From Ashinkailepas kermadecensis (lineage: Eukaryota; Arthropoda; Thecostraca; Neolepadidae): a DNA stretch of 64,000 nucleotides. The notes below the pieces were generated by a model. It saw only the letters and a program-made list of their open reading frames with translations, did no database searches and was not told the origin of the DNA. The stretch is taken from contig JAOTOM010004572.1 of NCBI GenBank assembly GCA_034440615.1, positions 62,001-126,000 of the forward strand, read 5' to 3'. Position 1 is the first letter of the stretch, and each line of letters opens with the position of its first letter. This document shows, piece by piece, positions 1 to 62,343 of the stretch. The position numbers and the translations under genes are program-made.

Positions 1-105
1 AGGTTCGATTCCCCGCGACACCCACCCTTCCTGCCAGGATGAGAGGCAGGCAACGCCATATGGCCTCAGCTGCTGAGTGCGTTGTAAAGCCACAATCCAA
101 TCCGA
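1..105 (+). repeat. SINE-2 (tRNA-derived), 3' part, cut by window edge
   Basis: The first bases are the end of a tRNA T-arm (B-box-like GGTTCGATTCC), followed by a body that matches the copy at 47896-48062 (both share a stretch reading CATATGGCCTCAGCTG). The 3' end forms a hairpin with a perfect 6-bp stem, CAACGC and GCGTTG, around a 22-nt loop, followed by TAAAGCC and a CAATCC-type tail. This is the same 3' architecture as the LINE at 46765-47188. The head of the element lies outside the window. Confidence 0.7.
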
Positions 106-289
106 CCCGGCAGGACGTTTTCCCTCGGCCCGAGATGACCGGGGCGGAGCTGTCAGGCGATAAAGACGCCACAGGTGGACGGATACATCAATGGGTCTGT
201 CACCATGCACTCGGCAAGATTTATTCATCCGTTTTTCTGGATAGTCTGTCCACCGTAGTCTGATGGTGGCGTGCTTGGTGAGTACGCCG

Positions 290-845
290 ACCCTAGCTAT
301 GTGTCCTTTTCCTCCCCATCCCATTATCCATTCGCTGTCAACGTCCCTGCTGGTGTCCTCCTTCCATCTCTACAACAAACCCTCCCATGTCACGAGCAGG
401 TAGGCCAGCTTCCCCTGGTCTACCGTCCGCTCAGTTTTATCGGGGTAGTCGCGCCCCTCGGCCCATCCGCCGTGGTTGAGTTCTGGAGGCTGAGGTCCCC
501 CGTCGCACGGTGCTAGTTTGACGGGGGAGCAACACGCCTATTCGGTGCCGATGTCCCGGAGGGGCGGGCGGGCCAGTGGCGCTCCACGCGGGTCAAGTGA
601 CAGGTCGTCGAGATCCGGGGGCTTGGACTTCGGCTTTGTCTACCGGACCGGCCGGCCGGGGCTAAGGGGTGGGCGGCGCTGTCGGGGTGGTGAGTCTCTC
701 TCTCCAGGATGCGCGAAGGCGCCGCCTGCCCCGTATAGTTTCTCGGTCACCTGGCGTCCTCCCTTTCTCGAGATCAGGGCGACCTCCTAGTTGAGCCCCC
801 AGGGGGTGGGATGTCGCGAGAAGTTAAACCAGATAACAAACCTAC
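290..845 (+). repeat. LINE-A 5' UTR
   Basis: This GC-rich stretch lies directly upstream of the LINE-A ORF1. It is homologous to 5411-5828, which sits upstream of a second ORF1 start. Shared landmarks include the stretches GCCAGCTTCCCCTGGTCTA, TCGGGGTAGTCGCGCC and GCACGGTGCTAGTT. Two copies placed in front of the same reading frame identify it as the 5' untranslated region, and presumably the internal promoter, of this retrotransposon family. Bases 106-289 between the SINE and this UTR show nothing recognisable. Confidence 0.6.
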
Positions 846-2346
846 ATGACAAACACAAACAAAAACACAACCCCTGGGCCTTCTCACAAGGCCTGCCGAG
901 TCCTTCCAGGGTACGGGCGCCCCACAAATCGCACTGCTCGAACTCACACTTTACGCACTCTTGTCTTCAAAGCATTGAAGAGGTCAAGGCCGCTTGCGAC
1001 CTTGTCACCCTTTCAGCGTCGTGACGGCTGTGACCGATTTCGGTCCATCCTGAGATGTGAGCGATTGAGAAATGGTGGACTTGAGGTAGAGTTTGGACGC
1101 AGCGGGGACGCAGAGAAGGCAATTACAGCGACAGACTTTGAGTACACGGTTCGTGGCCGTGAGGGGAGCCGTGATGTTGCTATCCCAATGTCAGTTCTCC
1201 TGCATACGACTAAGAACTCTGTGAAAGGCATTATACACTGTTACGACCTCCTAGACGTAAGCGACGATGATATTGTGGACAGCTTGGCAGAGTTTGGAGT
1301 GATAGTGTCCTGACGTATCAGAATTCGTAAGGGCACCACTATGGTACCGACCAATAACATCACTGACTTTCAACCGACCTGATCTACCACCTGATATTCG
1401 TGTGGGGTATGCCAGAGTGAAGGTTCGACTTTTTATCACCAACCCGATGAGGTGTTACCGTTGCCATATATTTGAACACACCAGTCAAAACTGTACAAAT
1501 CGGCCGCTCTGCGGCAGGTGCTCATCGGCTGAACACGAAAGCCAGAATTGTGCCGTTGACAAACCGTGGTGCAACAATTGTGGGAACTATCAAGTGCCGC
1601 ACACTACATACGACCGAGTCTGTCCGACGTACATTAGGGAAAAAAGATCGTCTGTATCAAGTTCACGAGAAACCTGTCGTTTCGTGAGGCTAGACAGGCC
1701 TACGAATCAGCTCACGCAAGAATATCCTACGCAACTATTGCCAAAGGAAACAGCACCACACTCCCACCGTTACAAACAGCGAGGCAGTGCCGCAGAACTC
1801 ATCGCACAGCTCAGCACGCTTCTCCGGTATTTCGGCGTGACTTGTAACCCGTTCACGCCGCCAAATCCCACACCATCGAAGAAGACGGCGACTCTGAGCG
1901 GTACTGCCACTGATAACCAACCTGCATACAAAGAACGAGCACACCGAGCCACAAGAACAACAAGCCTTTGTACCTCGCACACCCGCAGGAAGTTCCGGAC
2001 ACGGGAGGTCGCCCGCTACGATCCCCGCCACGGTCCCCCTGGAGCCCGAGGGGGAGAATGGCGTGAGGCACAGAGAAGGAAGCGCCCCAGTAAGTCCCCG
2101 GCTCCCGCCCCGTCGCCCACGTCTGAAATCCTCCAATCCATCAATGCCCAACCCGCCTCAAACCACGCACGCCTCACATCCCCCTCCAACTCAACATCCA
2201 TACACTCATCAGCACCACTCCACGTGCCAAAATCATTGCCGCCTACTTCCACACAACCACCGCATCATCCTACCCTTCCTCAGCATCCCAGTCCACCACC
2301 CGCTCGCTCTCACAGAGGTCCGGACAGCCCCCGGCAGCTGTACTGA
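846..2346 (+). pseudogene. LINE-A ORF1 (gag-like, CCHC zinc knuckles), frameshifted
   Basis: The nucleic-acid-binding ORF1 of a non-LTR retrotransposon. The reading frame runs from ATG 846 to 1313 and continues in another frame at 1402-2346, so it is broken by a frameshift and a stop. The second part carries three tandem cysteine/histidine knuckles starting near 1453. The first two fit C-x2-C-x4-H-x4-C exactly; the third is a variant with a wider spacing. A basic, proline/serine-rich tail follows. ORF1 proteins of this kind in the I/Jockey supergroup coat the element RNA. The order 5' UTR, ORF1, ORF2 is intact here although the proteins are not. Confidence 0.7.
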
Positions 2347-2552
2347 CGACCCGACCATCTGGGGTTGAGTCACCGACCACCCGGGGCGATGTCACCAACA
2401 AAATTCGGCATTCCACGGTCGCTCCCACGAAACCAAACACCTCCGGCTGTGAAAAATGGAGCAAAGTGATTCTAGCGTATACCTGATGTCTAGCTATTTT
2501 AGCAACATTTATTTTATCCCCTTTTAAACTCAAATTTTAATTCCTCTTTTAC

Positions 2553-5225
2553 ATGGCATTTTACAATGTTATTGTAGAGCGCTTCACACTGGAGTACTGC
2601 ACCTCTAGACTGTCACCAGCAAGTACCTCCCAGCTGCCATCTGTCTCCAAGAGACGAAGTTGGCACCGTACGCTCGTACCATCAGCGGGTACTCTGCATT
2701 CCGAAAGGATATCTTGTCGGACCTGGAGGAGGTCCGAGTCCTTGCTCCAAGGTGGAGTCCTTGCTGTAACCACGGTTTATCTACACATGACATATGTTTG
2801 CAAACTCGTCCTCAGACCGTTGCTGCCCGTGTAAACATGAACAAATGTGAACAAGTTTGTTCCGTGTACATTCCGCCTGGACACGCTCTTCTCGCAACAG
2901 ATATCCGTTTATTAATGCTGGAACTTCCTCCCCCAGTTCTGCTGTTATAATATTTTAGTTCGCACCACACCGTATGGGGACAGGAGGTCGGGTCATCTCT
3001 GACCCTTCTATCGTGGCTAATGAGATTACACTTGTGCTATCGGAGCGCAGCCGAGAGGGAAACCCTGAACCACAAATTGCACGCCACCGAACTCGCCATG
3101 AACGGTCCCCTATATACTTTTCGAAGAACAAGATACTCTCATACAATGCACCATTCACCGCAACTGAGCTAGTTTCCGCCGCCAATGCCCTGCGGAGTGT
3201 ATCTGAGGGCCCTGTTGACGTGCATAACGATATGCTAAAATACTTTCCTCCGAGTGCGTTCCAGGTATTCCCACAGATTTTCAATCGGCTATGGGGGAAG
3301 GAAGGATTTCCACCTTCATGGCGAGAAGCGATAGTAATGTCAATCCTGAAACTTATCAAGAGCGGATCTGATCCATTACACTATCGACCTATCGTGATCA
3401 CATCATCACTGTACAAACTTATGGAGAGAATGGTGAATGTACGCTTGATGTAGTTTTTTTGGGGGGAACATTCGAACATTTTTACAAACACGAAATGTGG
3501 TTTAAGGAAAAACCGGTGTACAGCTGACCATATTGTAACCCTGGACACAGTCATACGAACTGAGTTTTTAGCGCAAACGACACGTTGGTGCTGTTTTCTT
3601 TGATATTGAAGACGCGTATGATACGACCTGGCGCCAGGACATTCTTCTGAAAGTTTTTAACTGCGGCATACTCGGACATATGAGTACATTTTTACAAAAC
3701 TTGTTAGTCGATTGATCTTTCTGCGTCCGAGTGGGCAATCGACTCTCAGACCGATACCCACAGCTTAATGGTGTGCCACAGGGCAGCGATTTGAGCGTTC
3801 CTTTGTTCGAAATTATAGTAACGATATCGATGACAACCTCCGAACAACCATCCGGCGATCGTTGTTTGTTGACGACTTCGCTATCTGGTGTTCGGCTTCG
3901 AAGGTCTCATCCATGGAAAGGCAGCTGCAGTCGGCCGTCATACGACTACAGCGATGGAGTATGGCTGATGGGTTTTGCTTTTCGACTGCTAAAACTATCC
4001 ATTTCTGCCGGCGGCGACAGTGCTGTCCTGACATGTTGCTTAGCCTCTACATTTGGGCGCCAAACGACTGTGTAGTCGGCGCGCTCTTCAATCAATCAAT
4101 CAGCCTCTACATAGAGACGATCCCGTGCAAATTTGTGGTTCGCTTTCTCGGAATGCACTTCCACACGCGACTTACATACAGAGAACATTTCAATGTCCTG
4201 CGTGAACAATGCTTTAGGTCTATGAACATCTTAAAATATATATCTCGTACTACCTATGTGACGGACAGGAGAATCCTACTTCTTCTGTATCGATCCTTAA
4301 TACGCTCAAGACTTGACTACGCTAGCTTTGTGTATGGCTGTGCAAGCGACTCCCTCAATCGTACTCTAAATACCATACATCACTCGGCTCTGCTCATTGC
4401 GACTGGAGCATTCCGCACCTCGCCAGCAGCGAGCCTCCTCGTTGAGACAAATTAATCATCGCTCGCCATGTGCCATCATATGCTGGGCATGCGGTGTGCT
4501 ATCAAGCTGGCACAGTTTCCCCACCATCCCACGTATCAAGCGGTCTTTTCACTCCATACCTTGCGTTTGTTTCACCACAGACGGTCTTGGGGACGAGTGG
4601 TCTAGGGGTAAGATGCTCGTCTCACAATCGAAAGGTTGTGGGTTCGAGTCTCACCTTTCGCTACTCTTCGCCCGCGACCAATCGGCGTGAGAGATTGGCG
4701 ACGCTACATGACTCAACGGTCGACGTGTCGTAAAACCAATAACCAACCAACCAGACGGTCTCCATACTTGAATTCGTTCTGCGTAAACATTCGAGAACTA
4801 CTGCAAGAGTTGCTGCGTAGGATCACGCTACGTGGTGTCCTCTGAACAACACCCATCAGAACTCCCCATGGGAATTGACCTCCCCAAATGTTGATATTTC
4901 TGTAGCCGAGCAGAAATTCTGTAGCAAACGAAGTACCATATGGTCAGAATTGCAAGCACGAGCCCTAGAGACCATCCAGTCTTACGAGAGGTATACAGCC
5001 ACGTATAACGATGGTTCTAAAACGGATACAGGCGTGGGTAGCGCGTTTGCATGTGGTAACACCACTCGGGGTTTTACGCTGCCACCACATGCATCCGTTT
5101 TTACAGCAGAACTGGTGGCTATTGCCAAGGCTCTCTCTTTTATCCAGATAGAGGACGTGGACTTACACCTGGTCTTGTCTAATTCTCTCAGCAGCCTTTT
5201 GGCCCTGAATCGATTTTACCCCTAA
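2553..5225 (+). pseudogene. LINE-A ORF2 (endonuclease, reverse transcriptase, RNase H), degenerate
   Basis: Remains of the polyprotein of an I-group (RNase H-bearing) LINE. The endonuclease part is visible at about 2640-2950 (LQETKL motif, then a CSVYIPP segment) but its second half is missing; the reverse transcriptase follows almost at once at 2974. RT segments are clear at 3100-3453 and 3862-4455, with the catalytic FVDD at about 3862-3873. Several stops and frameshifts lie between 3453 and 3860. A SINE-1 is inserted at 4588-4752. RNase H starts near 4875 with YNDGS; the later catalytic Asp is replaced by Asn (LVLSNSLSSL) and the domain ends early. It cannot encode an active protein. Confidence 0.8.
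4588..4752 (+). repeat. SINE-1 (tRNA-derived), nested in LINE-A
   Basis: A full-length SINE flanked by the 9-bp target-site duplication AGACGGTCT (4579-4587 and 4753-4761). The tRNA-like head has an A box (TGGTCTAGGGG, 4598-4608) and a B box (GGTTCGAGTC, 4641-4650), so RNA polymerase III should be able to transcribe it. The body contains CGACCAATCGGCGTGAGAG. The 3' end has a hairpin (CGACGC with GTGTCG, 20-nt loop), then TAAAACC and an AACC-repeat tail. Related copies are at 9091, 23035, 32061 and 57379. Confidence 0.9.
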
Positions 5226-5410
5226 CCATCTCATACAAGGCATCTTGTTGCTCATTTCTTCCTTAGCTCAGGATCCCCGCAGTGGGGTCAGCCTCGTTGC
5301 TCAGTTGGCTAGGAAAATGGCGCTCTCTCGCGTTACCACAGCCGGCCAGATAAGGGGCGTGGAAGCACGGAGGCGTTTCCGGGGGCTCTAGTAGTCTCCA
5401 CCGTCCATCC
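5226..5410. other. Spacer between LINE copies
   Basis: No gene or known element is recognisable between the truncated RNase H of LINE-A and the 5' UTR of the second LINE copy. A GCTCAGTTGGCTAGG stretch near 5298 resembles a tRNA A box, but there is no B box downstream. Confidence 0.3.
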
Positions 5411-5995
5411 CTCTCTTCCCACTCCAGTATCCATCCCATGCCAGCGTCCCTTTGTATGTCCTTCATCCGACCCTATTAACAGGAACCTCTCCCCTATTAC
5501 GAGCAGGCGGGCCAGCTTCCCCTGGTCTATCCGTCCGTTCAGTTTTTATCGGGGTAGTCGCGCCCTCTCGGCCCGTCCCCCGGGGTTGACGGAGTCCTGG
5601 TGGTTGAGGTCCCCCGCCGCACGGTGCTAGTTGTGGTGGGGGTCCAACACGCTTCTTTTGGCTCGTGAGTCTCTCTCCCGGCCGCGCGAAGGCGCCGCCT
5701 GCCCCGTATAGCTCCTCGGACGCCTGGCGTCCTCCCGTCCGCGGGACACAGGCGTCCCCCATGTAGGGCCCCTGTGCGGTGGGGCGCCACGAGGAGTCGA
5801 AGCAATCACACTCTATGGCCACTTCAAACAAACAAACCTCCCCTGAACCTCTTACAAAGGACCAGAATATCAGCTTGCCTACCGTAAGCCGTAACTACCC
5901 TACACTTGCAAAGGCCTACGCCCTGCACTTCCCCGTCCCTCCCCGTGGTCTCTACCACCGCTTCGCCCCGCCAAAACCCAGAAACTAGGTCAGAG
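5411..5995 (+). repeat. Second LINE-A copy: 5' UTR plus ORF1 start only
   Basis: Bases 5411-5828 match the 5' UTR at 310-790. An ATG at 5815 opens a short frame (MATSNKQTSPEP...) whose start resembles that of the ORF1 at 846. The copy ends at about 5990, where the 61-bp minisatellite begins. A LINE retaining only its 5' end is unusual, because normal insertions lose the 5' side. This one was probably cut by a later rearrangement or by growth of the array. Confidence 0.55.
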
Positions 5996-6028
5996 TCTAG
6001 GCTGTCGTCGCCACGAGTGCTGAGTGGA

Positions 6029-6651
6029 GACGCCTGCGTCAGCCGCCTGCGTCAGCCGTCGAGCTCATCGACTGTGTCCGGGTCACTCCATCGTGTGTTC
6101 TTGACGCCTGCGTCAGCCGTCGAGCTGATCGACTCTGTCCGGGTCACTCCACCGTGTGTTCTTGACGCCTGCGTCAGCCGTCGAGCTGATCGACTCTGTC
6201 CGGGTCACTCCACCGTGTGTTCTTGACGCCTGCGTCAGCCGTCGAGCTCATCGACTGTGTCCGGGTCACTCCACCGTGTGTTCTTGACGCCTGCGTCAGC
6301 CCTCGAGCTCATCGACTCTGTTCGAGTCACTCCACCGTGTGTTCTTGACGCCTGCGTCAGCCGTCGAGCTCATCGACTGTGTCCGGGTCACTCCACCGTG
6401 TGTTCTTGACGCCTGCGTCAGCCGTCGAGCTCATCGACTGTGTCCGGGTCACTCCACCGTGTGTTCTTGACGCCTGCGTCAGCCGTCGAGCTGATCGACT
6501 GTGTCCGGGTCACTCCACCGTGTGTTCTTGACGCCTGCGTCAGCCGTCGAGCTCATCGACTGTGTCCGGGTCACTCCACCGTGTGTTCTTGACGCCTGCG
6601 TCAGCCCTCGAGTTCATCGACTCTGTTCGGGTCACTCCACCGTGTGTTCTT
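6029..6651. repeat. Minisatellite, 61-bp unit, about 10 copies
   Basis: Direct tandem repeats with the core GACGCCTGCGTCAGCC followed by GTCGAGCTCATCGACTG and a CCGTGTGTTCTT end. The last unit runs straight into the acceptor site of the first recognised transporter exon (TTTGCAG, 6653-6659), so the pyrimidine tract of this exon lies in the array. Point differences between units (CTCATC versus CTGATC, CTCTG versus CTGTG) recur in patches, as expected for unequal exchange. Confidence 0.9.
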
Positions 6652-6659
6652 GTTTGCAG

Positions 6660-56853
<50,194 letters not shown>

Positions 56854-58173
56854 CTGGCCGGCGCAGCGAAGGGGCCGGGCGGCGAGCGGGCCGAAGCGAA
56901 GCTCTGCGCGGACGGCGGCTGTGATCAGGCGCTGCCGATCTGTGTTGTTGCTTGCAATCTCGTGTCTGTTTATTTTTCATGCGTTGTTTGGTAGGGGCAG
57001 TACTGTTTTTCGTAAAATACAACGTGTCCGGAGGTGGCGGCTAGTGTGCGGTTGTCATCCCGACGCGTGGCAGATTCTAGGATCGGCGAGAGCGCGGCAG
57101 GACCTGCAGAGGTTGTCGACCGGTCCGAATGTCTTAGAGCCTGTAAGACACGACCGAGGCACTTTCGAGGGCGTCGAGATCACTCCTTGCGACCTTTATG
57201 TCGCAAACATCTGCACCTTACCTACTTCAGCGTCGACCAGCATCAGTAGGAAAACCGCTCATGCATGCATGCAATACGTCAGATTGCGGGTGGGTCAGGA
57301 TGAATAGCTGTGAGGTGACTGAGTGCTAAATGGGTATTGGACAGGAAATCGAACCGTAATATCAACCCGGTTCAGAGGTGGTTATTGGTTTTACGACACG
57401 TCGACCGTCGAGTCATGCAGCGTCGCCAATCTCTCACGCCGATTGGTCGCCGGCGAAGAGTAGCGACAGGTGAGGCTCGAACCCACAATCTTTCGGTTGT
57501 GGGTTCGGAGGTCGTGATTCTGAAGCAAGATAGTGCGTGCAATGAAATCATACTGATATCATGAAATCATGATAATTCATGAATCGTGAAATCATAATGA
57601 AGCAGTTTAGTCCCGTTCTCTGAGGTGCATTGATTTTTGAAATTTATCATGTATTTGTCACCGTTAAAGTTCGATTACAAGCTTCGCTGTCGGGCCCTTT
57701 AAAGCCCAAATGTCCGGTGAGGACTTCCAGAGCAATTTTTTTGGTGTGATTTCAATTGTTGCGAAGAACACGTATATCTTAGGTCTTCAAAAGGAGGAAA
57801 TATTTCACTTTAAAACATCATGGGCTCACACATGGGCTCTGTCCGCACACTTCTGTTATCCGTGTCTCACGGGGCAGCGACATCGGGGCCGCACGACTGG
57901 CTCAGTCACTGCAGAGTTGCAGTGTCGCATGTCGCCAATGAATTGACGAGTCATCCATTTGTATTTCGCACAAAAAAAAAACAATCAAACAAAACAGGCC
58001 CACAGTCCACGTGGCATCTCGCCACAATCTCCGCCGATCATCACGGCACCGAGCGCGTCGTTCGCACAGTCTAGATGAGGACCTGTGGCCAGACACCACA
58101 GCGCACCTACTGTGTTTCGCCCCGTCAAAAGCGGTAGCTGTTGTTCTCACCCACGTCAGCAGATTGCGGTACG
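56854..58173. other. Convergent intergenic region between MFSD14 and POLR3A
   Basis: 1.3 kb containing both 3' UTRs. No AATAAA signal was found for either strand. Contains a SINE-1 remnant (57379-57501) and, near 57690-57712, GGGCCCTTTAAAGCCCAAAT, possibly a decayed hairpin-retroposon end. Frames here are short and without recognised domains. Confidence 0.5.
57379..57501 (-). repeat. SINE-1, 5'-truncated, minus strand
   Basis: The tail, 3' hairpin (CGACGC/GTGTCG), body and B-box region match the other SINE-1 copies, but the A-box part of the head is missing. Probable 10-bp duplication GGTTC(A/G)GAGG at 57369-57378 and 57502-57511, with one mismatch. Confidence 0.85.
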
Positions 58174-61100
58174 TTATCTGGATATGGGTACATGTAGTTC
58201 GGGGGCATCGAACAGTAACTTTCGTGTGGGTGGTCCTGAAACCTTTTTCGACTTCTGTAGCAGCTTGAATAGACCAGTGCCGAGCGATGTGGGCATGCCC
58301 ATGATGATGCATTCGGACACGCCAGTGATGACGTCCTTCTGGCCGTAGTAGGCTGCATCGAACAGGTGATCAGACGTTTTCTCAAAAGAAGCGAGCATGA
58401 GTACGCTTTCCTTCATCTTTGCCAGGCCGTAGCGCGTGATGCCGAGTACTTCGCCGCGCGAGCACATAAGGTCGGCCAGCAGCATGACGTGGCGCCGGTC
58501 TATCGACATGCCGTGTGACTCCATAGTGTACTGGATTTCGTGGATGATGGTCGATCTGGCAGCCTCGATACCCAGGGTGGCATTCACTTCGTGGGTGTTG
58601 TTCGAGCTACTGGCGGTTCCTTTCACACCATACGTGGCTATCACTTCACGCAGATTGTTGCCCTCTACGAACAGCTTGTACTTGGGCGAACCCTTCGAGT
58701 CGTCGATGGCGATGACGGCGCGCGACACCGACGGCAGGCCTTTGATGACGACAGACGGCAGATGCTCTTTCAGACTCTGGATCTGGTAGTAGAGCGCGGA
58801 GGTCTTGCCAGCGCCGGCCCGCACCGTGATGATGGTATCGCTCTCGACTGTGACCGAGGCCGGTTTGGTCGGCAGTCGAGCCGTGCAAATGCTGTACCGG
58901 ATAGAATCGGCATCCACCTCTAGCTTCAGCAGCCGAATGCGCTCCATGTCCAGCTTGATGAGTAGGAATGTGTCGTCGGGTAGGTAGACCTCCTCGAGGT
59001 ATTCCGACACCTGGCCCAACAGAGTCTTCTCGATACGGCCCTTGACGCGCCTGGCGAACTCAGGATCAGTATCGTTGACCAGTTGAGCAGTTACGATCGG
59101 CGTGCTTATATTTCGGGATGCGTTGATGATCTCCTTGATGCGCGGCACACCAAGCGTGATGTTCATCGAGGCGACGCCTGCGAAGTGGAACGTCTTGAGC
59201 GTCATCTGCGTGCCAGGCTCACCGATGCTCTGCGCGGCTAGGGCGCCAACGGCCGTGCCCGGCTCAATGCGCGCGCGCAGGTACTTGTCGCGACAGATCT
59301 CGCAAAACTCCACCAGCTGCGACACGGTAAGGCGGTGCAGGTGCACCAGCACACTACCGCTCGCAGCCGCCCCATCTTCCAGCGGGTACTGGCGCCGACA
59401 CTGTGCCAGCGCGCGCGCCTGGCCCTCGATGAATGAACGGAGCTCGTCAATGAATGTCTGATGGCAGACGCGGTACTCTTTCATTTGTACAATTTCTGCC
59501 ACAGCATCCAGCACACTCTCCGCATCGAGAGGCTCTTCGTCGGCACAGGGCGACTTGGCGCGCACGTGATTCAGGACCCGCTCGAAGTCCACCGGCTTGT
59601 CCTTGCCCTCCATGCAGGCGGGGTCGAGTCCGTCGCCGCCGTAGCAGAACTGGATCATGTTGCCCACTGAGTCGCGCACGCTGATGTCATATTGCGAGCA
59701 GAGGTCCTCGAGACACTTCACAAGCCGTCGTTGCATGTAGCCCGTTTCGGCCGTCTTCACGGCAGTGTCCACCAGGCCTTCGCGGCCACCCATCGTGTGA
59801 AACATGAACTCTGTGGGCGTCAGACCCGAGTAGAAGCTATTGCCAACGAAGCCCTTCGCGTCGGGGACCTTCGAGTGTCGCTCGAAGTGCGGCAAAGCCC
59901 GATCCTCGAAACCGTTTGGCACGCGCTTGCCGCTGATGGCTTGCTGGCCGACACAGGCGATCATCTGCGAGATATTGATGAACGAACCCTTTGAGCCGGA
60001 AAGCGCCATGATCAGTGGCGCGTTGCTCTTGTGCAGTTCACGCAGGCATGCCTTGCCAGCGTGGTCGCGGATCACTGAGAGCTCTTTGAGAATTACGGCC
60101 TCAAGCGTTTCCTCCTCGGTGCAGCCGGGTTGACACTGCAGCCGACCGCCCTCCAGCTGACGAATATACTCGTCGCACTTCCGGTAGCCCTCGTTGAGCA
60201 ACAACTGCTTGGCCTTGAGCAGGCCGGCGCCGGGTGTGACGTCTCCGATGCCGATACTAAATCCTCTGTTCATCAGGAAGTAGGAGGTGATCCGCGCTAC
60301 CCGCCACATGCAGTCGGCGGCGATTTCGGAGCCGTAGTCGCGGTACAGTACGTAGAATATGTTGTTCTTGGAGCCGCTGCCGAGCACTGACTTGTCTAGC
60401 GCACCAGTCAGCAGCTCCGAATTCCAGAGGACAATGTACGAGTCGTTGATGCACAGTTCCTGTCCCGAGGTGTAAGCCTTTCCTTTAGTGCGTAAGTTGG
60501 CCTTTACCGGGCAGGCCATGTTGGGTCGTATCAGCAGACCGAACAGCTGCTTGCCCGTCCACAGCTGCATCGGCTTGACGATAGCCGGCTGGGGCAGCTG
60601 GAACCACACGGTGCTGTCTTTCCCGGCAAGGATAGACGACAGCAGCTGGCATGCCTTGCTCCTGTCGAAGAACTGGTCTTTCTGAGTGATGAGATAGGCG
60701 CCGGTAAGGAAGTCCTGGGTGGCACCGATCATCAACTCGCCGTTCCGCGGCGTTACTAGATTATTTTTGACGCCCATCAGTACGGTGGCTTCCGCCTTCG
60801 CCTCCTCCGTCTGCGGGAGATGCAGGTTCATCTCGTCGCCGTCAAAATCAGCGTTGTATGGTGCGCAGACACATTCGTTGAACCGGAACGTTCGGTGTTC
60901 CAGCACTTTTGCTTGGTGACTCATGATAGACAGCTTGTGCAGCGACGGCTGTCTGTTAAACAGCACCACGTCACCGTCCAGCAGATGCCGCTCAACCGTG
61001 TCGCCCGGTCGCAGCTCCTGTGCTATCCGCTGTCGGTTGCCGAATTTCAGGAACTTCTTCAATCCGGTACCGCGCTGCTCCACGAAGTTCGCACCAGGGT

Positions 61101-62343
61101 GTGTGTCGGCCCCGTTGATCACCAGCGTCTTCAGCAGCTCCAGGTTATGTTTGTTAACGCGTTCCGGGAATGTCAACACTTTAGCCACATGCACCGGCAC
61201 ACCCACTTGGTGGATTCGCAGATTCGGGTCCGGCGATATGACGGTCCGGCTGCTGAAGTCGACCCGCTTGCCGCTCAGGTTTCCACGGAAACGACCCTGT
61301 TTTCCCTTGAGCCGCTGTACTAGGCCGCGGGTGGGTTTTTTCGGCTGCATGTTGAGCGGTATTCCTGACATTTCCCCGTTGATATACAGCGCGCACTGCA
61401 GCTGCAGGAAGTCCCAGTCCTCCTGAATCATCTGCACACGGGCACCCGATTCGCGGTGCTTGCTGATTACGTCGTTAAGGAACACAATCTCGGTCAGTTT
61501 CATGGTGAGATCGTCCTCATTGGTGCCGGCCTTGAGGTCGGACACGACGGAGGGTCGGATGCAGAGCGGCGGCACTGGGATTCGCGTCAGCAGCAGCTCC
61601 GTGGGACGGGCCAGCGCGCGAGACATGAGCAGTAGTGGAATGTCGACCTCAGGAATGCGCTCGAACAGACGCTGCACATCCAGTGGACTCAGATTCAGGG
61701 GCACACCAGGCATCACGCGAGATTCAAGGTCACGATTTGTCTCGAACGCCGACTTAAACTCCTCCGTGTATCGTTGCATCATCGGATCGTCCTTCTTTAC
61801 TTTTCGGAACAGATCATGACATATTTTAAGCATACCCGACTTCTTCACCACGCCATTCAGAGACTGGCACGACGAGCACTTTGAACACTTCTTGCAGCGC
61901 TCCAGGATCTTCTTGCGCAAGGCCTTCTTTGCGAGATATGACAGGTTGGGATTGCGCACCTTTTGCAGAAAGGAAGCCCTCTCTGCATCCGGAAGTAGCA
62001 CGGCCGAACACGTCTTACAGATGCTTTGAAGAATTGCGACAGTAGCACCAAAATAGCCGATGTGGAAGACTGGCAACTCTAAATCCACATATCCGAAGTG
62101 ACCTACACAGTCTGCCAGGGTTTTGCCACATGTCTGGCAGTTGTTGTCTTTTGAGCTTGTACCCATGCGTCTATCCAGCACTCCATACTGCACCGGTGTG
62201 CGTCCTGCATCCTGATTGTACAGGTTTTTGGCCACAACGTGAACCAGTCCCTGCTGTTGCACTTGTTGTGGGGTCTGGATGCAGAAGTTTATGTCGGAAA
62301 TCTTTTTGATGGAGTCGGTTTCTCGGTACTGTTCCTTGACCAT
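58174..62343 (-). CDS. POLR3A: DNA-directed RNA polymerase III largest subunit (RPC1/RPC160)
   Basis: Catalytic subunit of nuclear RNA polymerase III, which makes tRNAs, 5S and U6 RNA and would transcribe the tRNA-derived SINEs of this window. 1389 codons without a single intron; the human protein has 1390. ATG 62343 lies in a strong context (CCACCATGG) and matches the family start MVKEQ. N-terminal zinc sites: C69-x2-C72-x6-C79-x2-H82, C109-x2-C112 and a C150/153/156/159 cluster. Clamp and rudder region with [19 protein letters not shown] (347-365). Active-site loop YNADFDGDE with Mg-binding D499, D501, D503. Funnel/bridge region [20 protein letters not shown], trigger-loop region [19 protein letters not shown], and the C-terminal [20 protein letters not shown] and [20 protein letters not shown] segments. 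Stop TAA. It is convergent with the transporter gene. No defect seen. Confidence 0.98.
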   Translation of the reverse strand: MVKEQYRETDSIKKISDINFCIQTPQQVQQQGLVHVVAKNLYNQDAGRTPVQYGVLDRRMGTSSKDNNCQTCGKTLADCVGHFGYVDLELPVFHIGYFGATVAILQSICKTCSAVLLPDAERASFLQKVRNPNLSYLAKKALRKKILERCKKCSKCSSCQSLNGVVKKSGMLKICHDLFRKVKKDDPMMQRYTEEFKSAFETNRDLESRVMPGVPLNLSPLDVQRLFERIPEVDIPLLLMSRALARPTELLLTRIPVPPLCIRPSVVSDLKAGTNEDDLTMKLTEIVFLNDVISKHRESGARVQMIQEDWDFLQLQCALYINGEMSGIPLNMQPKKPTRGLVQRLKGKQGRFRGNLSGKRVDFSSRTVISPDPNLRIHQVGVPVHVAKVLTFPERVNKHNLELLKTLVINGADTHPGANFVEQRGTGLKKFLKFGNRQRIAQELRPGDTVERHLLDGDVVLFNRQPSLHKLSIMSHQAKVLEHRTFRFNECVCAPYNADFDGDEMNLHLPQTEEAKAEATVLMGVKNNLVTPRNGELMIGATQDFLTGAYLITQKDQFFDRSKACQLLSSILAGKDSTVWFQLPQPAIVKPMQLWTGKQLFGLLIRPNMACPVKANLRTKGKAYTSGQELCINDSYIVLWNSELLTGALDKSVLGSGSKNNIFYVLYRDYGSEIAADCMWRVARITSYFLMNRGFSIGIGDVTPGAGLLKAKQLLLNEGYRKCDEYIRQLEGGRLQCQPGCTEEETLEAVILKELSVIRDHAGKACLRELHKSNAPLIMALSGSKGSFINISQMIACVGQQAISGKRVPNGFEDRALPHFERHSKVPDAKGFVGNSFYSGLTPTEFMFHTMGGREGLVDTAVKTAETGYMQRRLVKCLEDLCSQYDISVRDSVGNMIQFCYGGDGLDPACMEGKDKPVDFERVLNHVRAKSPCADEEPLDAESVLDAVAEIVQMKEYRVCHQTFIDELRSFIEGQARALAQCRRQYPLEDGAAASGSVLVHLHRLTVSQLVEFCEICRDKYLRARIEPGTAVGALAAQSIGEPGTQMTLKTFHFAGVASMNITLGVPRIKEIINASRNISTPIVTAQLVNDTDPEFARRVKGRIEKTLLGQVSEYLEEVYLPDDTFLLIKLDMERIRLLKLEVDADSIRYSICTARLPTKPASVTVESDTIITVRAGAGKTSALYYQIQSLKEHLPSVVIKGLPSVSRAVIAIDDSKGSPKYKLFVEGNNLREVIATYGVKGTASSSNNTHEVNATLGIEAARSTIIHEIQYTMESHGMSIDRRHVMLLADLMCSRGEVLGITRYGLAKMKESVLMLASFEKTSDHLFDAAYYGQKDVITGVSECIIMGMPTSLGTGLFKLLQKSKKVSGPPTRKLLFDAPELHVPISR

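Noticed and set aside
4588..4660. Functional tRNA gene
   Set aside because: The head keeps A and B boxes but the anticodon and acceptor arms do not fold properly, and the sequence recurs with SINE body, tail and target-site duplications.
60820..61426. 167-codon plus-strand frames within POLR3A
   Set aside because: They lie antisense to the highly conserved catalytic region; open frames opposite GC-rich coding sequence are common.
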